A stretch of DNA of 64,000 nucleotides, from contig MU839828.1 of assembly GCA_030411725.1 (NCBI GenBank), forward strand, positions 434,001-498,000. Direction: 5' to 3'. The stretch is from Echria macrotheca (Eukaryota; Ascomycota; Sordariomycetes; Sordariales; Schizotheciaceae). This document shows, piece by piece, positions 10,792 to 20,836 of the stretch (positions are counted from its first letter, which is position 1; each line of letters opens with the position of its first letter). Position numbers and translations under genes: made by a program. The notes under the pieces were generated by a model. That model was not told the origin of the DNA. It saw only the letters and a list, made by a program, of their open reading frames with translations, and searched no databases.

Positions 10792-11550
10792 TTACTTCTT
10801 CTTCTTCTCGTCGCCGGCCCTGGCCTGCTCGAGAGCAGCCTTGCGCTTCCCTCGGGTAACCCGTGGTTCTTTCTCAAGCTCCTCCTCCACGTCCTTCACT
10901 CGTTCCTTCAGGTCGAATCTCTCCTGTTCAAACCGCTCAAGTTCCAGAGCGGAGACGTGGTTGAGAATTTTCGAGCACAGGACCAGTTTCTTAGGGTCAG
11001 CCGGCTTATCCGTCTGCTCCACGACGTAAAACCGTACTTGCTGTGCCTCCTCTTTGGGAATACCAGGCGCCACAATCCGTTGTGTGACGACATCTAGAAT
11101 TTTGGCATTCGGATGGGTTTGCCCCGAAAGAAGAAGGCCGATGGGTGCAAGACGGGGACCCGAGCCCCCAACGTAAGCTGGGGTGTAGTTGTTGATGGTG
11201 TACTTGTTAACCGGGCGCTCAATCTCCGCTTCAGTCACTGTATCTCGGTTCTGCTCCTCAGCCTCCCTCGGGTCCGTGGTCTCGGTGGTCTCGGGCTTCG
11301 CCTCAGCAGTCTGGTCTGGGATAACTCTCTTGTCCGTTTCCTTGTACTGTGTCTCCTTCTCGTCGTAGTTGGGCGCCTTGGGGGTCTTGGGCTCGCTAGA
11401 CTTCTTGTCGGCGGACTTCGCCTCCGTTTTCTCGGCTCCCGCGGTATTCTCCACGGCGGCGATGCCTACGACCACGCTATTTGGTTTGGTGGGATGAAGC
11501 GTCGGCCCGCCCGCCGGGGACACCTTGCTGTCCTCGCTGTCGTTGATCAT
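10792..11550 (-). CDS. Tandem paralog B: acidic-core-basic protein, 252 aa
   Basis: Second member of the array, same strand and architecture as paralog A. Starting at the ATG at 11550 it has a long charged N-terminus rich in Lys, Glu, Thr and Ala (residues 1 to about 120), then NKYTINNYTPAYVGGSGPRL, then the core VRFYVVEQTDKPADPKKLVL followed by CSKILNHVSALELERFEQER, then a basic end with TRGKRKAALEQARAGDEKKK. The core is collinear with paralogs A and C. Upstream on the minus strand a GTACGT..CCAG pair (about 11566-11631) could be a 5' UTR intron. The charged ends and KR-rich tail suggest a nuclear, nucleic-acid- or chromatin-associated role; this is inference from composition. Confidence 0.75.
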   Translation of the reverse strand: MINDSEDSKVSPAGGPTLHPTKPNSVVVGIAAVENTAGAEKTEAKSADKKSSEPKTPKAPNYDEKETQYKETDKRVIPDQTAEAKPETTETTDPREAEEQNRDTVTEAEIERPVNKYTINNYTPAYVGGSGPRLAPIGLLLSGQTHPNAKILDVVTQRIVAPGIPKEEAQQVRFYVVEQTDKPADPKKLVLCSKILNHVSALELERFEQERFDLKERVKDVEEELEKEPRVTRGKRKAALEQARAGDEKKKK

Positions 11551-12017
11551 CTTTTCAATGAGAGACTGGCTCGAATCAGAGGAAAGACGCTAGTGATGGC
11601 AACCAGTGAAAGTTGGGTCGATGGTACGTACCTTATTGAGTTCAAAAGGTTTGGGGAGCAAGCTGGGCAAGGAAAAGTCTGCTGTCTAGGGAAGGGAAGT
11701 TCTTCAATTGTGTGTGTGGGCCGGCGTTTGTGGGCGGCGCTCGAGAAAATTCGGCAACGACGACAGCCTTTGCCAAGCAGGGGTACAACTCATGGGTCGA
11801 GAAGCTCGGGAAGGGCAAGATTATGCCGACCGAGGGCCAGACCATCCCTTTAGAGGTCCCTCCGTCCACAATCCTTCTTTCTGGCGAGCTACATTAGACG
11901 ACACTTTTGTGCATAACCATTAGGTAGAAGGACCGCTTAGCCTCTGCGGTGAGAGCGCCTTCGAGTTTTGAAAATTTGAGGTAATGTCAATATATATGTA
12001 TACCTGGTGGGCTACTC
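11551..12017. other. Paralog B upstream region
   Basis: About 470 bp. Holds the paralog B promoter including the shared box at 11720-11738 and the possible 5' UTR intron. No other gene seen. Confidence 0.4.
11720..11738 (-). promoter_or_regulatory. Shared promoter box upstream of paralog B
   Basis: GGCCGGCGTTTGTGGGCGG sits 170 bp upstream of the start at 11550, nearly the same distance as the matching box of paralog A (168 bp). The conserved spacing argues for common descent of the whole promoter. Confidence 0.5.
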
Positions 12018-12594
12018 TCACGGTAGACTCGTTCCATGTTGCCAAAGCAGTTGAATGTCGAGTCCAAGCGACCAGCGACCGACCGACAGAGCACCCACTC
12101 TGGAACCGACCCAAGCAATTCTTCCTCCCATCATAAATGTCCAATGTCGAGCTATCCAGTCTGTTGAGAGGTTAGATACACAACCGAGGAAATCGGGTGC
12201 TCGAGACAAACTTGTCTTCTGGATGAAGAAATCTCGACGCTTCGAGAGCCGCCATTCAGCTGCGCCGCACTTCCAAAGAGAATCCACGACATGGTACCAG
12301 ACGAGATGAGTCCATATCCTGTCTTCATTGGCATCCGTTTCTAACAACACAATGCATGGAATAGGCAGTTCTTCAATCCGAGACGACAGCGGTCGCATCA
12401 CATCCGAATTGCTCGCCCCAAGGAGAATGGGGGTTTCAGGTCCGCCGCTCCCTCCGACGAGAAGACAGGATACCTGGCATTTTGGCAGTTCCACGACTCC
12501 GTGCAGCTCATTGCTCGGCTGCATAACTCGCTACATCCCAATGTACTTGCACAATTTAGGATGACAAAGGGCAGGCTAACAAGAAACAGGGCAT
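12018..12594 (-). pseudogene. Probable decayed fourth copy of the tandem paralog family
   Basis: Three clues. A close copy of the family promoter box lies at 12765-12784. An ATG at 12594 lies 171 bp downstream of it, matching the 168 and 170 bp of paralogs A and B, but its frame stops after 12 codons. A second frame opening at 12524 (168 codons) contains LLVGGSGGPETPILLGAS, which resembles the YVGGSGPRLAPIxLL signature, but the rest (Trp/Cys-rich) matches the family poorly and lacks the basic tail. I read this as a degenerate copy. An unrelated small gene cannot be ruled out. Confidence 0.35.
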
Positions 12595-12764
12595 CAAGAC
12601 AGACCTCCCCAAATTCGCAAAGGTGGCAGGTATTCGCAACATCGGTAGTTGTCTTTCGATTGTGGGCGCGCGTTCGAGGACAATTCGTGAAGGACGCGAC
12701 TGCATTCGCCCGAGAATCTGCCTGCGGAATTTCAAGGATGGAAAGACTCTTGTTGTTGTTGTGG

Positions 12765-12784
12765 ACCAGCGTTTGTCGGCAGTT
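12765..12784 (-). promoter_or_regulatory. Shared promoter box of the decayed copy
   Basis: GGACCAGCGTTTGTCGGCAG, 17 of 20 bases like the paralog A box. The similarity extends into flanking sequence (GGAAAGACTCT just beside it at about 12742-12752, as in paralog A at about 9116-9126). Confidence 0.45.
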
Positions 12785-13139
12785 GCTCGATGAAGGACAA
12801 CCCATCGTTCCAGTCTCCGGTCCTTCGCGTCATATAACAGCGTCTTCTACATCACCACACTCTGCTTCCCATTAATTACCCCCCTGGTCCTGAAAAATGG
12901 GATTTGGAGCAGAAAGAGATTCTCAAACGAGCACGTGGAATTTGCCAAAACATAAAGCGGTCTGGTCCTGCAAGGAAGACCTGGAAAGTTCTTGATGCTG
13001 TGAACCTAGAATAAGGGGCTGCCCAATCAGATCCGGAAGCGCAAAAGCCCGCGATGGAGTCCTAATCATTCCTCCTTCAGCTCCCAACTCCAGAGCTTTC
13101 AACCGCCTTCTCCAGCCTCGAACTCCAATGACGAACCCA
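12785..13139. other. Spacer before paralog C
   Basis: About 355 bp between the decayed copy's promoter box and the 3' end of paralog C. No gene or repeat recognised. Confidence 0.45.
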
Positions 13140-13629
13140 TTACTTCTTCCGCGGCGTCGCCCCTTCGACAGCGGCCTTCCGCTTCCGTCCGGTCGCCTTG
13201 TTGGGACCGTTCTCTCCCCCCTCCGGGCCGGCGCGCTCTCGCTCAAAACGCGCCACCTCCTCCGCGGGTATACCCTTCTCGAGGATCCGGTCGCACTCAA
13301 CAAAGGATCTTTCGTTCGCAGGGCGATCGCTCCACTTGACTACGTAAAAGTGACGGACCCGGCATTCCCTCTTGGTCTGACCCGGCACCTTGACGAAGCG
13401 CTTCTTGGTAGTCTTGTTGACAATTGTAGCGGTTCGGACGAGGGGTTTCTCCTGTTGCTCGTTGGTAGGGTTGTTCGCCGTTCCGTCCCCGTCGGTAGTC
13501 TTGTCGGAGGTGTTCTGGTTCATGGGTCAGCGCAACAGCCTTGTCTCCGGTAATCTGAGTTCTCACCATCTCCTTCGAGTGCGGCTGCTCGCTCACCGCG
13601 GCCATCTGGTGGTCTTCGTTAACGTCCAT
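13140..13629 (-). CDS. Tandem paralog C: shorter family member, two exons (about 145 aa)
   Basis: Third member. The start is the ATG at 13629 (MDVNEDHQMAAVSEQPHSKE). A 52-bp intron at 13515-13566 (donor GTGAGA, branch-like GCTGAC, acceptor CCAG) joins it in phase to NTSDKTTDGDGTANNPTNEQ. The core HFYVVKWSDRPANERSFVEC followed by DRILEKGIPAEEVARFERER aligns with paralogs A and B. The tail (TGRKRKAAVEGATPRKK) is basic as in the others. It lacks the YVGGSGPRLAP signature and most of the charged N-terminus, so it is the most divergent copy. Here the core retains a Lys-Trp (VVKW) as in chromo and chromoshadow folds, which is the main reason for suspecting such a relationship. Confidence 0.72.
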
Positions 13630-14220
13630 GGTCGCGTTCTGTTTTGGTGCGGTCAGAACAAGAGAGGAGGGGATTGTTTTTCTGAGACAAAAAAAAAGGT
13701 TCGGCAACTGTGGGGGCGCCGCCTGTGGGCAGGTTACCGGGGAGCATTCAGCGAGTGGGGGAAAGGTTGCCAAAGAGCAGGACAGTCGCTGGCCTTCGCC
13801 GGTAGAAAGTTTGGATGGAACAAGTTAGAAGTTGACCGAGCCTAGGTTTGTTTTGCAGAATAGAAAGGACTTGCAATTGTGGACGGGGTTTCCCGGACCA
13901 TTGAGCGAGGGATTCCGTTGCCGAATCAACGTCCATTTTGGTCCTTTACTTATTAGCACTGCGTGTGGCCTCTTTCCGTCAGGGATTTCTACCGTTGGCT
14001 TTGAGCAGCAGGATCATGGAAAGTTGGTAGCTGCTTCTGTATATATCATCAATCTCAATGTATTCGACTCTCCTGCTCCCAAGAACCACCCTTTGCAGTT
14101 GACAGGAATGACATGTAGCCAGAGACCAGTCGGGGTTTGTTGACGGCGCGCTTTGGGTTTTTTCCACGGGATTCGAACGTTCAGTGTGCCGTGTTCTTCC
14201 CACGCCCGCCCAACCTGGCA
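13630..14220. other. Paralog C upstream region
   Basis: About 590 bp. Contains the weak family box at 13715-13732 and a run of nine adenines near 13689. No gene recognised. Confidence 0.4.
13715..13732 (-). promoter_or_regulatory. Weak copy of the shared promoter box, paralog C
   Basis: GGCGCCGCCTGTGGGCAG, 86 bp upstream of the start at 13629, closer than in the other copies. A CTGAGACAA string next to the paralog C leader (about 13682-13690) also occurs near the paralog A start (about 9014-9022). Confidence 0.3.
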
Positions 14221-14890
14221 GTCTTTTCTCGGGTGGGAGTTAAGCAACGGGAAAAGAGGACAGTAAGCTGGTACTTTTACTCTAGGTATGATACTCCGCG
14301 AGAAGAGGGTATTTGAAGGTCAAGAATTTGACTCCACCAGGTGCTTTTACTTTCGGATGTGTCATCCAAGTACCTGAGTGACTGGGAGAACCGCAATAAC
14401 AGTCGAAATTAGTCAACATGGAACGGAAATTCGTGCCATCTACACCCATGCACGCGTCATCAACAACAACACCGATGAGGACAGAAATGACACGAGTATC
14501 TGCATGACGCATCGAGCAATTAGAAATGGGTGATCCGTCTCGATTGATAATATTCCGGCTCGACAAACACGCATAGGTACCTACAGAGAGGACGCGGGTC
14601 AATTTTTGGTTTTGACATTGTGCACTCGAAATAAGGACGGACAATGTATAATAGAATTATCCCCAGTCTTTCTCGGATGGGGGTTAAGCAACGGCAAAAG
14701 AGCACAGTGGGAAGCTGGTATTCTTATTCTAGGTATGATACTCCGTCCTTCGAAGAGGGTATTTGAGTTTGATCCGTCTCGATAATAGTCCGGCTGGACA
14801 AACACGCATACCTAGGTACAAAGAGGACGCATGTCAATAGTTTGTTTTCACATTGTAGTCTCGAAACAAGGACGGACAATGTACAATGGC
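14221..14890. repeat. Diverged tandem duplication (two blocks, A and B, each present twice)
   Basis: Block A at 14221-14311 (starting GTCTTTTCTCGGGTGGGAG) recurs at 14666-14766. Block B at 14531-14654 (containing GACAAACACGCATA and AAGGACGGACAATGTA) recurs at 14771-14890. In the first copy about 220 bp separate A and B; in the second they are adjacent, so one copy gained or lost that segment. Similarity is roughly 80 percent by eye. No coding potential, terminal inverted repeats or target duplication recognised. Confidence 0.7.
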
Positions 14891-15145
14891 ATTATGTGTC
14901 TGCTCGAGTTATTGTTCTACGGAGTCACCCGGAACTTGGAAGAGACCAGCCCTCCCACCCACACACGCTCCAATCGTTCTTCAATCCCGTCGACCCGATC
15001 AATGGTCGCGCGGGAGACGCACGTCTCGCCGGTTTGTCGTTCCAATACCCCACCGTCCTCGCCCCGTGGACTAGCCAGTGCGCTCTTGTCCTCGTCTTCG
15101 CTCGATTCGCAAAGCGAAAGCGTTCTCGTCGATACGCTCCGCACT
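14891..15145. other. Short intergenic stretch
   Basis: 3' flank of the Cys-rich gene; nothing recognised. Confidence 0.4.
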
Positions 15146-15933
15146 TCATTTGGCACCAACTCTCCTCGAACGTCCCGGTATCTCTATGCGGCGAGGTTGT
15201 TGCTTGGCCTGAGCGCCTCCACGTTGGTTGGTCTTCCCGGATTTTCTGCCATTGCGGGTGTTGCTCTGATTGCTCCCGGCACTCTGGTGCATGCTCTCGG
15301 CACTCTGGTACATACTCTCAGAGCTCTGGTACTCGCTGGAAGCCATCGAATCAGTGTTATATTCTACGCTACTTGCGTAGTAAGCATTCGGGTTGTCGGG
15401 ATAATGAACCGAGGCCACCTGTTGGTACTGGCCGTACTGGCTGTCTGCAGCTTGCTGGTGGCCGAAAGCGGAAAATTCACTCGCGGAAGAGGATGAGGCC
15501 AGAGAGCCGCTGTCGACATGTACGAATTCTGGGTCGGTCTCGTAGCCTTCGTTCTCCTGGTAGGGCTGGGTGGCGTTGAATGCAACCGTCTCCCAGCCGT
15601 CGTCCTCTCTCCCAACCGGAATGCTGGTACATCCGTCGCACCTTTCGTGACTGCAGGGTCCCCCCTGTGCGTAGTATCCTCCTGACCCATCTGGATACTT
15701 CCGCATGAATTGGCGATCACAGTGGGTGTGCCAAGATAACCGGTATGGGGTTTCCGGTAGCTCGCGGCCGCCCTCCAAGGATGTTCGGGAATCGCATTTG
15801 CAGCAGATCCAATTCGATATCGCTTGTCCGTATGGGACTGCTGCGTGATGTTGAATTAGAACAGGTGTGGTCTACTTATCATGGGGAATGAAGATATGGA
15901 GGACTTACGCTGCATCTGACTAGTAGAAGCCAT
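15146..15933 (-). CDS. Small Cys-rich (W-x-C-C-x-C / C-x-H-E-R-C-x-x-C) protein, 239 aa
   Basis: Two exons: 15933-15909 (MASTSQMQ) and 15840-15146, joined across a 68-bp intron (GTAAGT..CGCAG) in phase. Near the N-terminus lies NWICCKCDS (Trp19, Cys21, Cys22, Cys24), followed after about 45 residues by CSHERCDGC (Cys71, His73, Cys76, Cys79). This arrangement recurs in many small uncharacterised fungal proteins and probably binds one zinc. The rest is Ser/Gln/Tyr-rich with a repeated SSEYQSSESMYQSAESMHQS segment and a basic end (RRIEIPGRSRRVGAK), likely disordered. A related motif protein lies at 36.6 kb. No enzymatic motif; function unknown. Confidence 0.78.
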
Positions 15934-16372
15934 GATGGTCCCTTTCTGCTGGAGTACCTAGCAAGAAGGTAGTGATGCGATGCGGGTGTCTTTGGGTGGA
16001 CGTAACTCCCCAAGGAGCGACTTGGTGCAGCTTTATATACATGAAATACAGGTCCTGGGAACGTAGAGCCCGGCCATGACCTGTCCTTCCTGAGGTAGCG
16101 TGGGTGCGTCACTTAGGGGACTTCGGATGAGATGTCCATCCAGCATGGCTGTAGTCGAGATCAAGATTCTGCCGCGATAGTCAAAGAATCGGCCAGACGA
16201 TTCCGTAGACTGCGCGGGTTGACCATTTTGCAACGAAACAAATCGGGATCCATAATCTGTGGGAGAGGTAGATGCGCTGGGATGCCTCCCATGTCAAATT
16301 TGACCGAGTATTATACAAGGAGGCTTCTTCCCCAAATCATGAAGCCAATGCCAACTCATCTGCTTGTTGGTC

Positions 16373-16505
16373 TAGGAACGAGCACCTCAGGCAGGATGGC
16401 AGGCACGCATGGCCCCAGGGCCTGGGTTTAACCAGCCAGCGGGTTCACCTCTTCTCTTCCACAAAATAATCATCCTTGCCTCAGTCTTTCATGCCCGAGC
16501 AAACA
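16373..16505 (+). repeat. Dispersed repeat, copy 1
   Basis: About 130 bp matching 60996-61135 in the same orientation at roughly 70 percent identity by eye. Shared strings include CAGGCACG, CCTCTTCTCTTCCACA versus CATCCTCTCTTCCACA, and CATCCTT..CCTCAGT. Could be a fragment of an old transposon or of a duplicated gene; no ends are recognisable. Confidence 0.55.
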
Positions 16506-17080
16506 CAACATCTGCTGACTGGGAGCCCTGGCGTTCACCGTCGATTGCAGCAGCACAAGGTACTCCACAGAATTCAGACCAGGAAGGCATGTTTGCCGTG
16601 GCAAACTTCACGTTTTTCATCCCTTTCACCTGCCAATATGCCCAGCAGGTCGCGAAGACCAATTCCCGTTAGTTGATGGTTGGGTCTCCGAATGCCAGGG
16701 GACCGCGAATGTTGAGGACAACGGCCGTCTACTATCAGCCAGGAAAGTGGCAAACTTTTACCGAGGATTTTGTACTGCCAGAGGGTGCTTGTTCCCCAAG
16801 CCGTGGCAACACTACGACAATTAACTGTGATCTCGTCGGCACGCAGCTCGAAATGTCAATCCACCGAAGCCACTCCCAGCTTGTCAGGTTGGGCGTATTT
16901 GCGAGATGAAACTCGGATTTCGCCATTGATCAGCGCCTAATTCTTATGCTGCTCGAGTGACGCTGCGACGATATTGGCTCCAAGGAGACCGGGGGTGGTA
17001 CGCATCCATGGTTGGTGAAAGCGGGAACCTGCTCTTCCCAGACCACGTTCAGCAATCGAAACATGCGAATGGGCATTGAG

Positions 17081-17112
17081 ACTTCAATAGTCTAAAACTT
17101 CAATAGTCTAAA
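17081..17112. repeat. Perfect 16-bp tandem duplication
   Basis: ACTTCAATAGTCTAAA occurs twice back to back. Non-coding, in the 3' flank of the MFS gene. Confidence 0.85.
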
Positions 17113-17231
17113 ACCAGTTCCTATGACGCTGTAAGAATAACCAGTATACAAAAAGCCCTCTACCTGTTTAACTTTCCTGTACAAAGAAGAGACTTCCCCA
17201 AACACCGGAAGGTAGCTACGAGTCTAGCCTG

Positions 17232-18562
17232 CTATCTGGCCCGCCGCTTCTCTGAAAGATGAAGATATCTAGCAGCAATTGACAATGCCCCCGCTGCCAT
17301 CACCAAGCTGCCGGAAAAGATAAACCCGCCAGCAAATCTATCCCCCTCCACATCTATGATCGTTCCGGCTATCGGGTTTCCAACTAGGATCCCAGTACCG
17401 GCAAAGCAGAAGGACATTCCCATCCATGTTCCAACCAAGCTCATATCTGGCACCAGAGTGGCGATAACGGCTGACGGTAGTGATACAACAGCTCCAGAAA
17501 CAAAGCCGTACAGGATGGCGAACACGACGAGGCCCCCGAGCGTGTCGATGACGATGGCAACATAGGCAAACACAGCTGCCAAGACCGTGCAGACTATGGT
17601 CAGCTCGAACGGCCCAAAGCGGTCGGCCAAGAGGCCGGGAATGATTCTGCCAAAAGTCGACGACCCGTTCAGCAGGGCCAAAAGATAGAACGACAACCCC
17701 GCATCCACATGGACATGCTTCTCGGCCCAGAGAATGATGTAAAATATCGGCACGTAGAGGCCGACGAAAGACAAAAACAGCCCGAGACTGTACAGATCAA
17801 AAGTCGCAGACCGGAACGCAGCCAGATCGAATATGGCGCGCGACTTCCCCGCCGGCGGCACTCGCGTCCTCAAGACCAAAATACTGACGCTGAGCGTGCC
17901 GAGGATGATGAACGCGAGAATCCGCGTCGCCCAGGGGAACCCGAGCCGCGGCTGCAGCTGGTAAAAGACGATGGGATAGATGACGCTCCCGATGCTCCCG
18001 CCAGCGGCGACGATGCCGATGGCGAGCGCCCGCTTCGTGGTGAAGTACGTGGCAACGATGGCGACGCTCGGCAGGAACAGACAGCCCGTGCCGAGGCCGA
18101 CGCACAGGCCCTGGGCGAGGAAGAGCTGCCAGTACTCCGTCGCCAGGCTCGTCATCATCATGCCGAAGACGCTGAGGAAGGTGCCGACGATGACGAGTGC
18201 GCGGAAGTGGCCGCGGTCGAAGATGGGTCCGGCGGCTAGGCCGGAGGCTACTAGTAGGAAGGCTTGGAAGGTGCCGATCCAGGAGATTTCGGACGAGGTT
18301 CGCGACTTGAGGAGCGTGGTTTCGTAGTAGGTTTGGAAGAGGCCGAAGGAGTTGACGATGCCCCTGTGTTGTTTTCGTGTTAGACCGTGGGGACTTTCCA
18401 TAGAGACGGGAAACATGCTTACCATGAGTTGAAGAAGAGGAAATGGGCACCAAGCACCTGGATCCAGGCGTGAAGTCCGCCGTTGGGAGGAGGAGGCACC
18501 TTGGGAGCTGGTGATGCAGCCTCTCCTCCGACAGGCTTTTCCATCTCGGAATCGGTCGACAT
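17232..18562 (-). CDS. MFS transporter, monocarboxylate-permease (MCT) type, 423 aa
   Basis: Two exons, 18562-18423 and 18363-17232, joined across a 59-bp intron (GTAAGC..ACACAG) that rebuilds NS-W-GIVNSFGLFQ. The protein opens with a Pro-rich cytosolic leader and the MCT hallmark PPPPNGGLHAWIQVLGAHFL. It continues through about 12 hydrophobic helices with the typical NGSSTFGRIIPGLLADRFGP loop. It should sit in the plasma membrane and move a small organic acid or similar metabolite by proton symport; substrate unknown. Upstream in-frame ATGs at 18655 and 18730 would add 31 or 56 residues; I prefer 18562 because the leader then matches family length. It is divergent from the oxidoreductase, and the intergenic region carries two copies of the GCGGAC..GTCCGC inverted repeat. 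Confidence 0.88.
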
Positions 18563-18890
18563 TGTGGTGTAGGTTTTCTTTGCGAGGTTCGCTGTCTGAT
18601 GCTCCAGAAGTGATGATGATGGACTGACTGTCTTGGAGACGACATTCCCTTCCATAGTTATAGGATTCGAGCACTGTTGACTCTTGAGGAGTGAGCCATT
18701 GTTGATTACCGAAGCAAAGTCGATTACCAATATTCAGCGACTTTCTCCAGCATGTCGCAATCTGCATGGAGCTGGGTCTACTAGGTAGCTAAGCTGTTCA
18801 CCCGGCTTCCCCGTGCTTGAGGCAAGAGCTCCCATCCTGCGTCATTGTGCCGATTTGCCGGATCCCTCTTGCAAAATGCCGATTTGAAGT

Positions 18891-18917
18891 GCGGACTAGG
18901 GTGGTATCCTGGTCCGC
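18891..18917. promoter_or_regulatory. GCGGAC..GTCCGC inverted repeat, MFS-side site
   Basis: GCGGACTAGG (18891-18900), a 7-bp spacer, then CCTGGTCCGC (18908-18917). The arms differ by one base from perfect dyad symmetry. CGG..CCG is the typical target of Zn2Cys6 dimers. It is about 330 bp upstream of the MFS start. Confidence 0.75.
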
Positions 18918-19482
18918 TCCCGACGTGTAAAATGATGCTGAAGGGCGTGTCCCGTAATTACTAAGCGTTCAAACGGCGTCGATCTCTTGGAATGTTGTGT
19001 GTGGAGAAAGCTGAGTGGGCGTGTCGTACCCGGGACGCGTGGGACGGACAAGGGTGGCCGGGAGCGGACAGGGGTAGCTTGGAGCGGACAAGGGTAACCT
19101 GGTCCGCACAAACGTGGGGTAACGGCAGCTTCCAACTTGAGCCAATACTCCTCTCCCGACACGATCAAGCTTTTTTGATCCACGAGGGCTTACACTATCC
19201 GTTGCTGACTCCGGTACCGTTCCCCAGGTACCGCTGCAGAAATGCATCCCGTAGAAAGTGACATTGACTTTGAGCGACACGTCCCATCATTTCATGATCA
19301 GGATGCACTATCTTTCACGGTGAAAGTATGATCAGGTGTCGTCGTATAAGAGCAAGAGCGTTCCATGTGTTTTGCAGATGCTGTTGGCAAAGAATAGCGC
19401 GATAAACCACAGTTCTATGACCTTGTTTTCAACTCCCCCCTTGATTTTCCTCAGACAAGACCCAGACGATAAGCGTGCAACC
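18918..19482. other. Shared divergent promoter, oxidoreductase side
   Basis: About 565 bp before the oxidoreductase ATG. Contains the clustered CGG sites at 19045-19108. The rest shows nothing recognised. Confidence 0.5.
19045..19108. promoter_or_regulatory. Clustered GCGGAC sites with full inverted repeat, oxidoreductase side
   Basis: A half-site ACGGACAAGGG near 19045, a second half-site GCGGACAGGG at 19065-19074, then a full inverted repeat GCGGACAAGG (19085-19094), 4-bp spacer, CCTGGTCCGC (19099-19108). The three left half-sites are spaced 20 bp apart, two helical turns, as expected for cooperative regulator binding. Confidence 0.78.
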
Positions 19483-20792
19483 ATGGCCCTTCCCACTACG
19501 CAGAAGAAGTGGATCATCAACGGCACCCAAAAGGGACTTGATGAGCTGCAGTATACAGAAGGACCGGTCCCCAAAGTCGACGATTACAGCGTCCTGGTCA
19601 AGCTCCACGCGGCCTCGATCAACTATCGCGACATCTTGATCCCCACCGTGAGTAGTAGCACCATCGACACCGAGTCCTCCACTCGGAACACCGTGCTCTT
19701 GTCGGCAGATTTGCTAACGATGGTGTGACATCGAGGGCAACTTCCCATTCTCCCTCAAGCTTCCCGTCGTCGGCGGCTCCGATGGCGCCGGTGAGGTCAT
19801 CGACATCGGCGCGCGGGTCACGAGGTGGAAAAAGGGCGACCGAGTGGCCACCCTCTTCAATCCGGGACACCAGTCCGGCCCGCTGAGCCGCGATGCGTTC
19901 CTGCAGGGGGGCTTCGGCGGCACGATCGACGGCACCTTTCAGGAGTACGCCGTCTTCGAGGAGACCGCGCTCGTCCGCCTCGCGGCCAACCTGTCTTATG
20001 TCGAAGGCGCGAGTCTGTCCGACGCCGCCGTGACGGCCTGGAACGCCCTCTACGGGCTGAAGCCTTTGAAGCCGGGCGAGTGGGTCTTGGTCCAGGGCAC
20101 GGGAGGCGTCAGCTTGTTTGCAGCCCAGGTACGTTTTTTTCCTCCTCCACAGATATCCCTTTCGACAACATCATAAAGTGTCTCTCGACTAATAAATCGT
20201 CGGGCTTTTTCCGGAATAGTTTGCCAAAGCAGGCGGCGGTCGGGTCATTGCGACGACATCTTCCCCGGCAAAAGCTGAGATTCTGACGCAGCTCGGGGTG
20301 GATCATGTCATCCTCTACCCTGAGGACCCCAACTGGGGCGTCACGGCCAAGAACCTCACGCCGAACCACGAGGGCGTCGAGCATATCGTCGAGGTGGTGG
20401 GTGCCGACACGATGCACCAGAGCCTCCAGGCCGTCAAGCTCGAAGGCGTCATCAGTGTCATTGGCCTGATCGGTGGGAGAGACACGCCTGACACCATCGC
20501 CGAGGCGGTTCGCAAGATTTGCACCCTGCGCGGCGTCCACGTGGGCTCGAGGGTGCAGATGGAGGAGATGATGGCGGCCATCGAGGCCAACAAAATCCAG
20601 CCGGTTGTAGATAAGAGACTTTTCCACCTGGAGGAGCTGCGAGATGCTCTGGAATACTTGGTATGCTGCTTGCTCTTCCACTCCATTTCCATCCCCGGCT
20701 GTTTGCTATCTCGCCCATCAAGACTGCTTGCTAACATTGTTTTACAGGCAGCCCAAAGACATGTTGGAAAGGTCGTGATCAAGATCGTCTGA
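19483..20792 (+). CDS. MDR-family oxidoreductase (zinc-type alcohol dehydrogenase-like / quinone reductase), 347 aa
   Basis: Four exons (19483-19647, 19736-20128, 20220-20660, 20748-20792), all joining in phase 0, total 348 codons. The N-terminal GroES-like domain reads VLVKLHAASINYRDILIPTG and VVGGSDGAGEVIDIG; the Rossmann part has VLVQGTGGVSLFAAQFAKAG and RVIATTSSPAKAEILTQLGV. Closest to NADP-dependent fungal alcohol dehydrogenase-like enzymes that reduce quinones, enones or aldehydes. The catalytic-zinc Cys of true alcohol dehydrogenases is replaced by the NYRD motif, so it is probably not a classical ADH. Likely cytosolic. It is divergent from the MFS gene and convergent with the Zn2Cys6 regulator, and its promoter has the richest set of inverted-repeat sites. 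Confidence 0.9.
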
Positions 20793-20836
20793 GACGTACT
20801 CCGTTCGGAGGGGACACCAGTCTTCCCCACGTGCAC

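Larger units (their letters stand above)
15934..17231. other. Intergenic, contains two repeats
   Basis: About 1.3 kb. Holds the promoter of the Cys-rich gene, one copy of a dispersed repeat (16373-16505) and a small perfect tandem repeat (17081-17112). Open frames here have no recognisable product. Confidence 0.5.

Noticed and set aside
14160..14240. GGATTCGAACG string taken for a tRNA T arm
   Set aside because: No pairing acceptor stem, anticodon arm or terminator around it.
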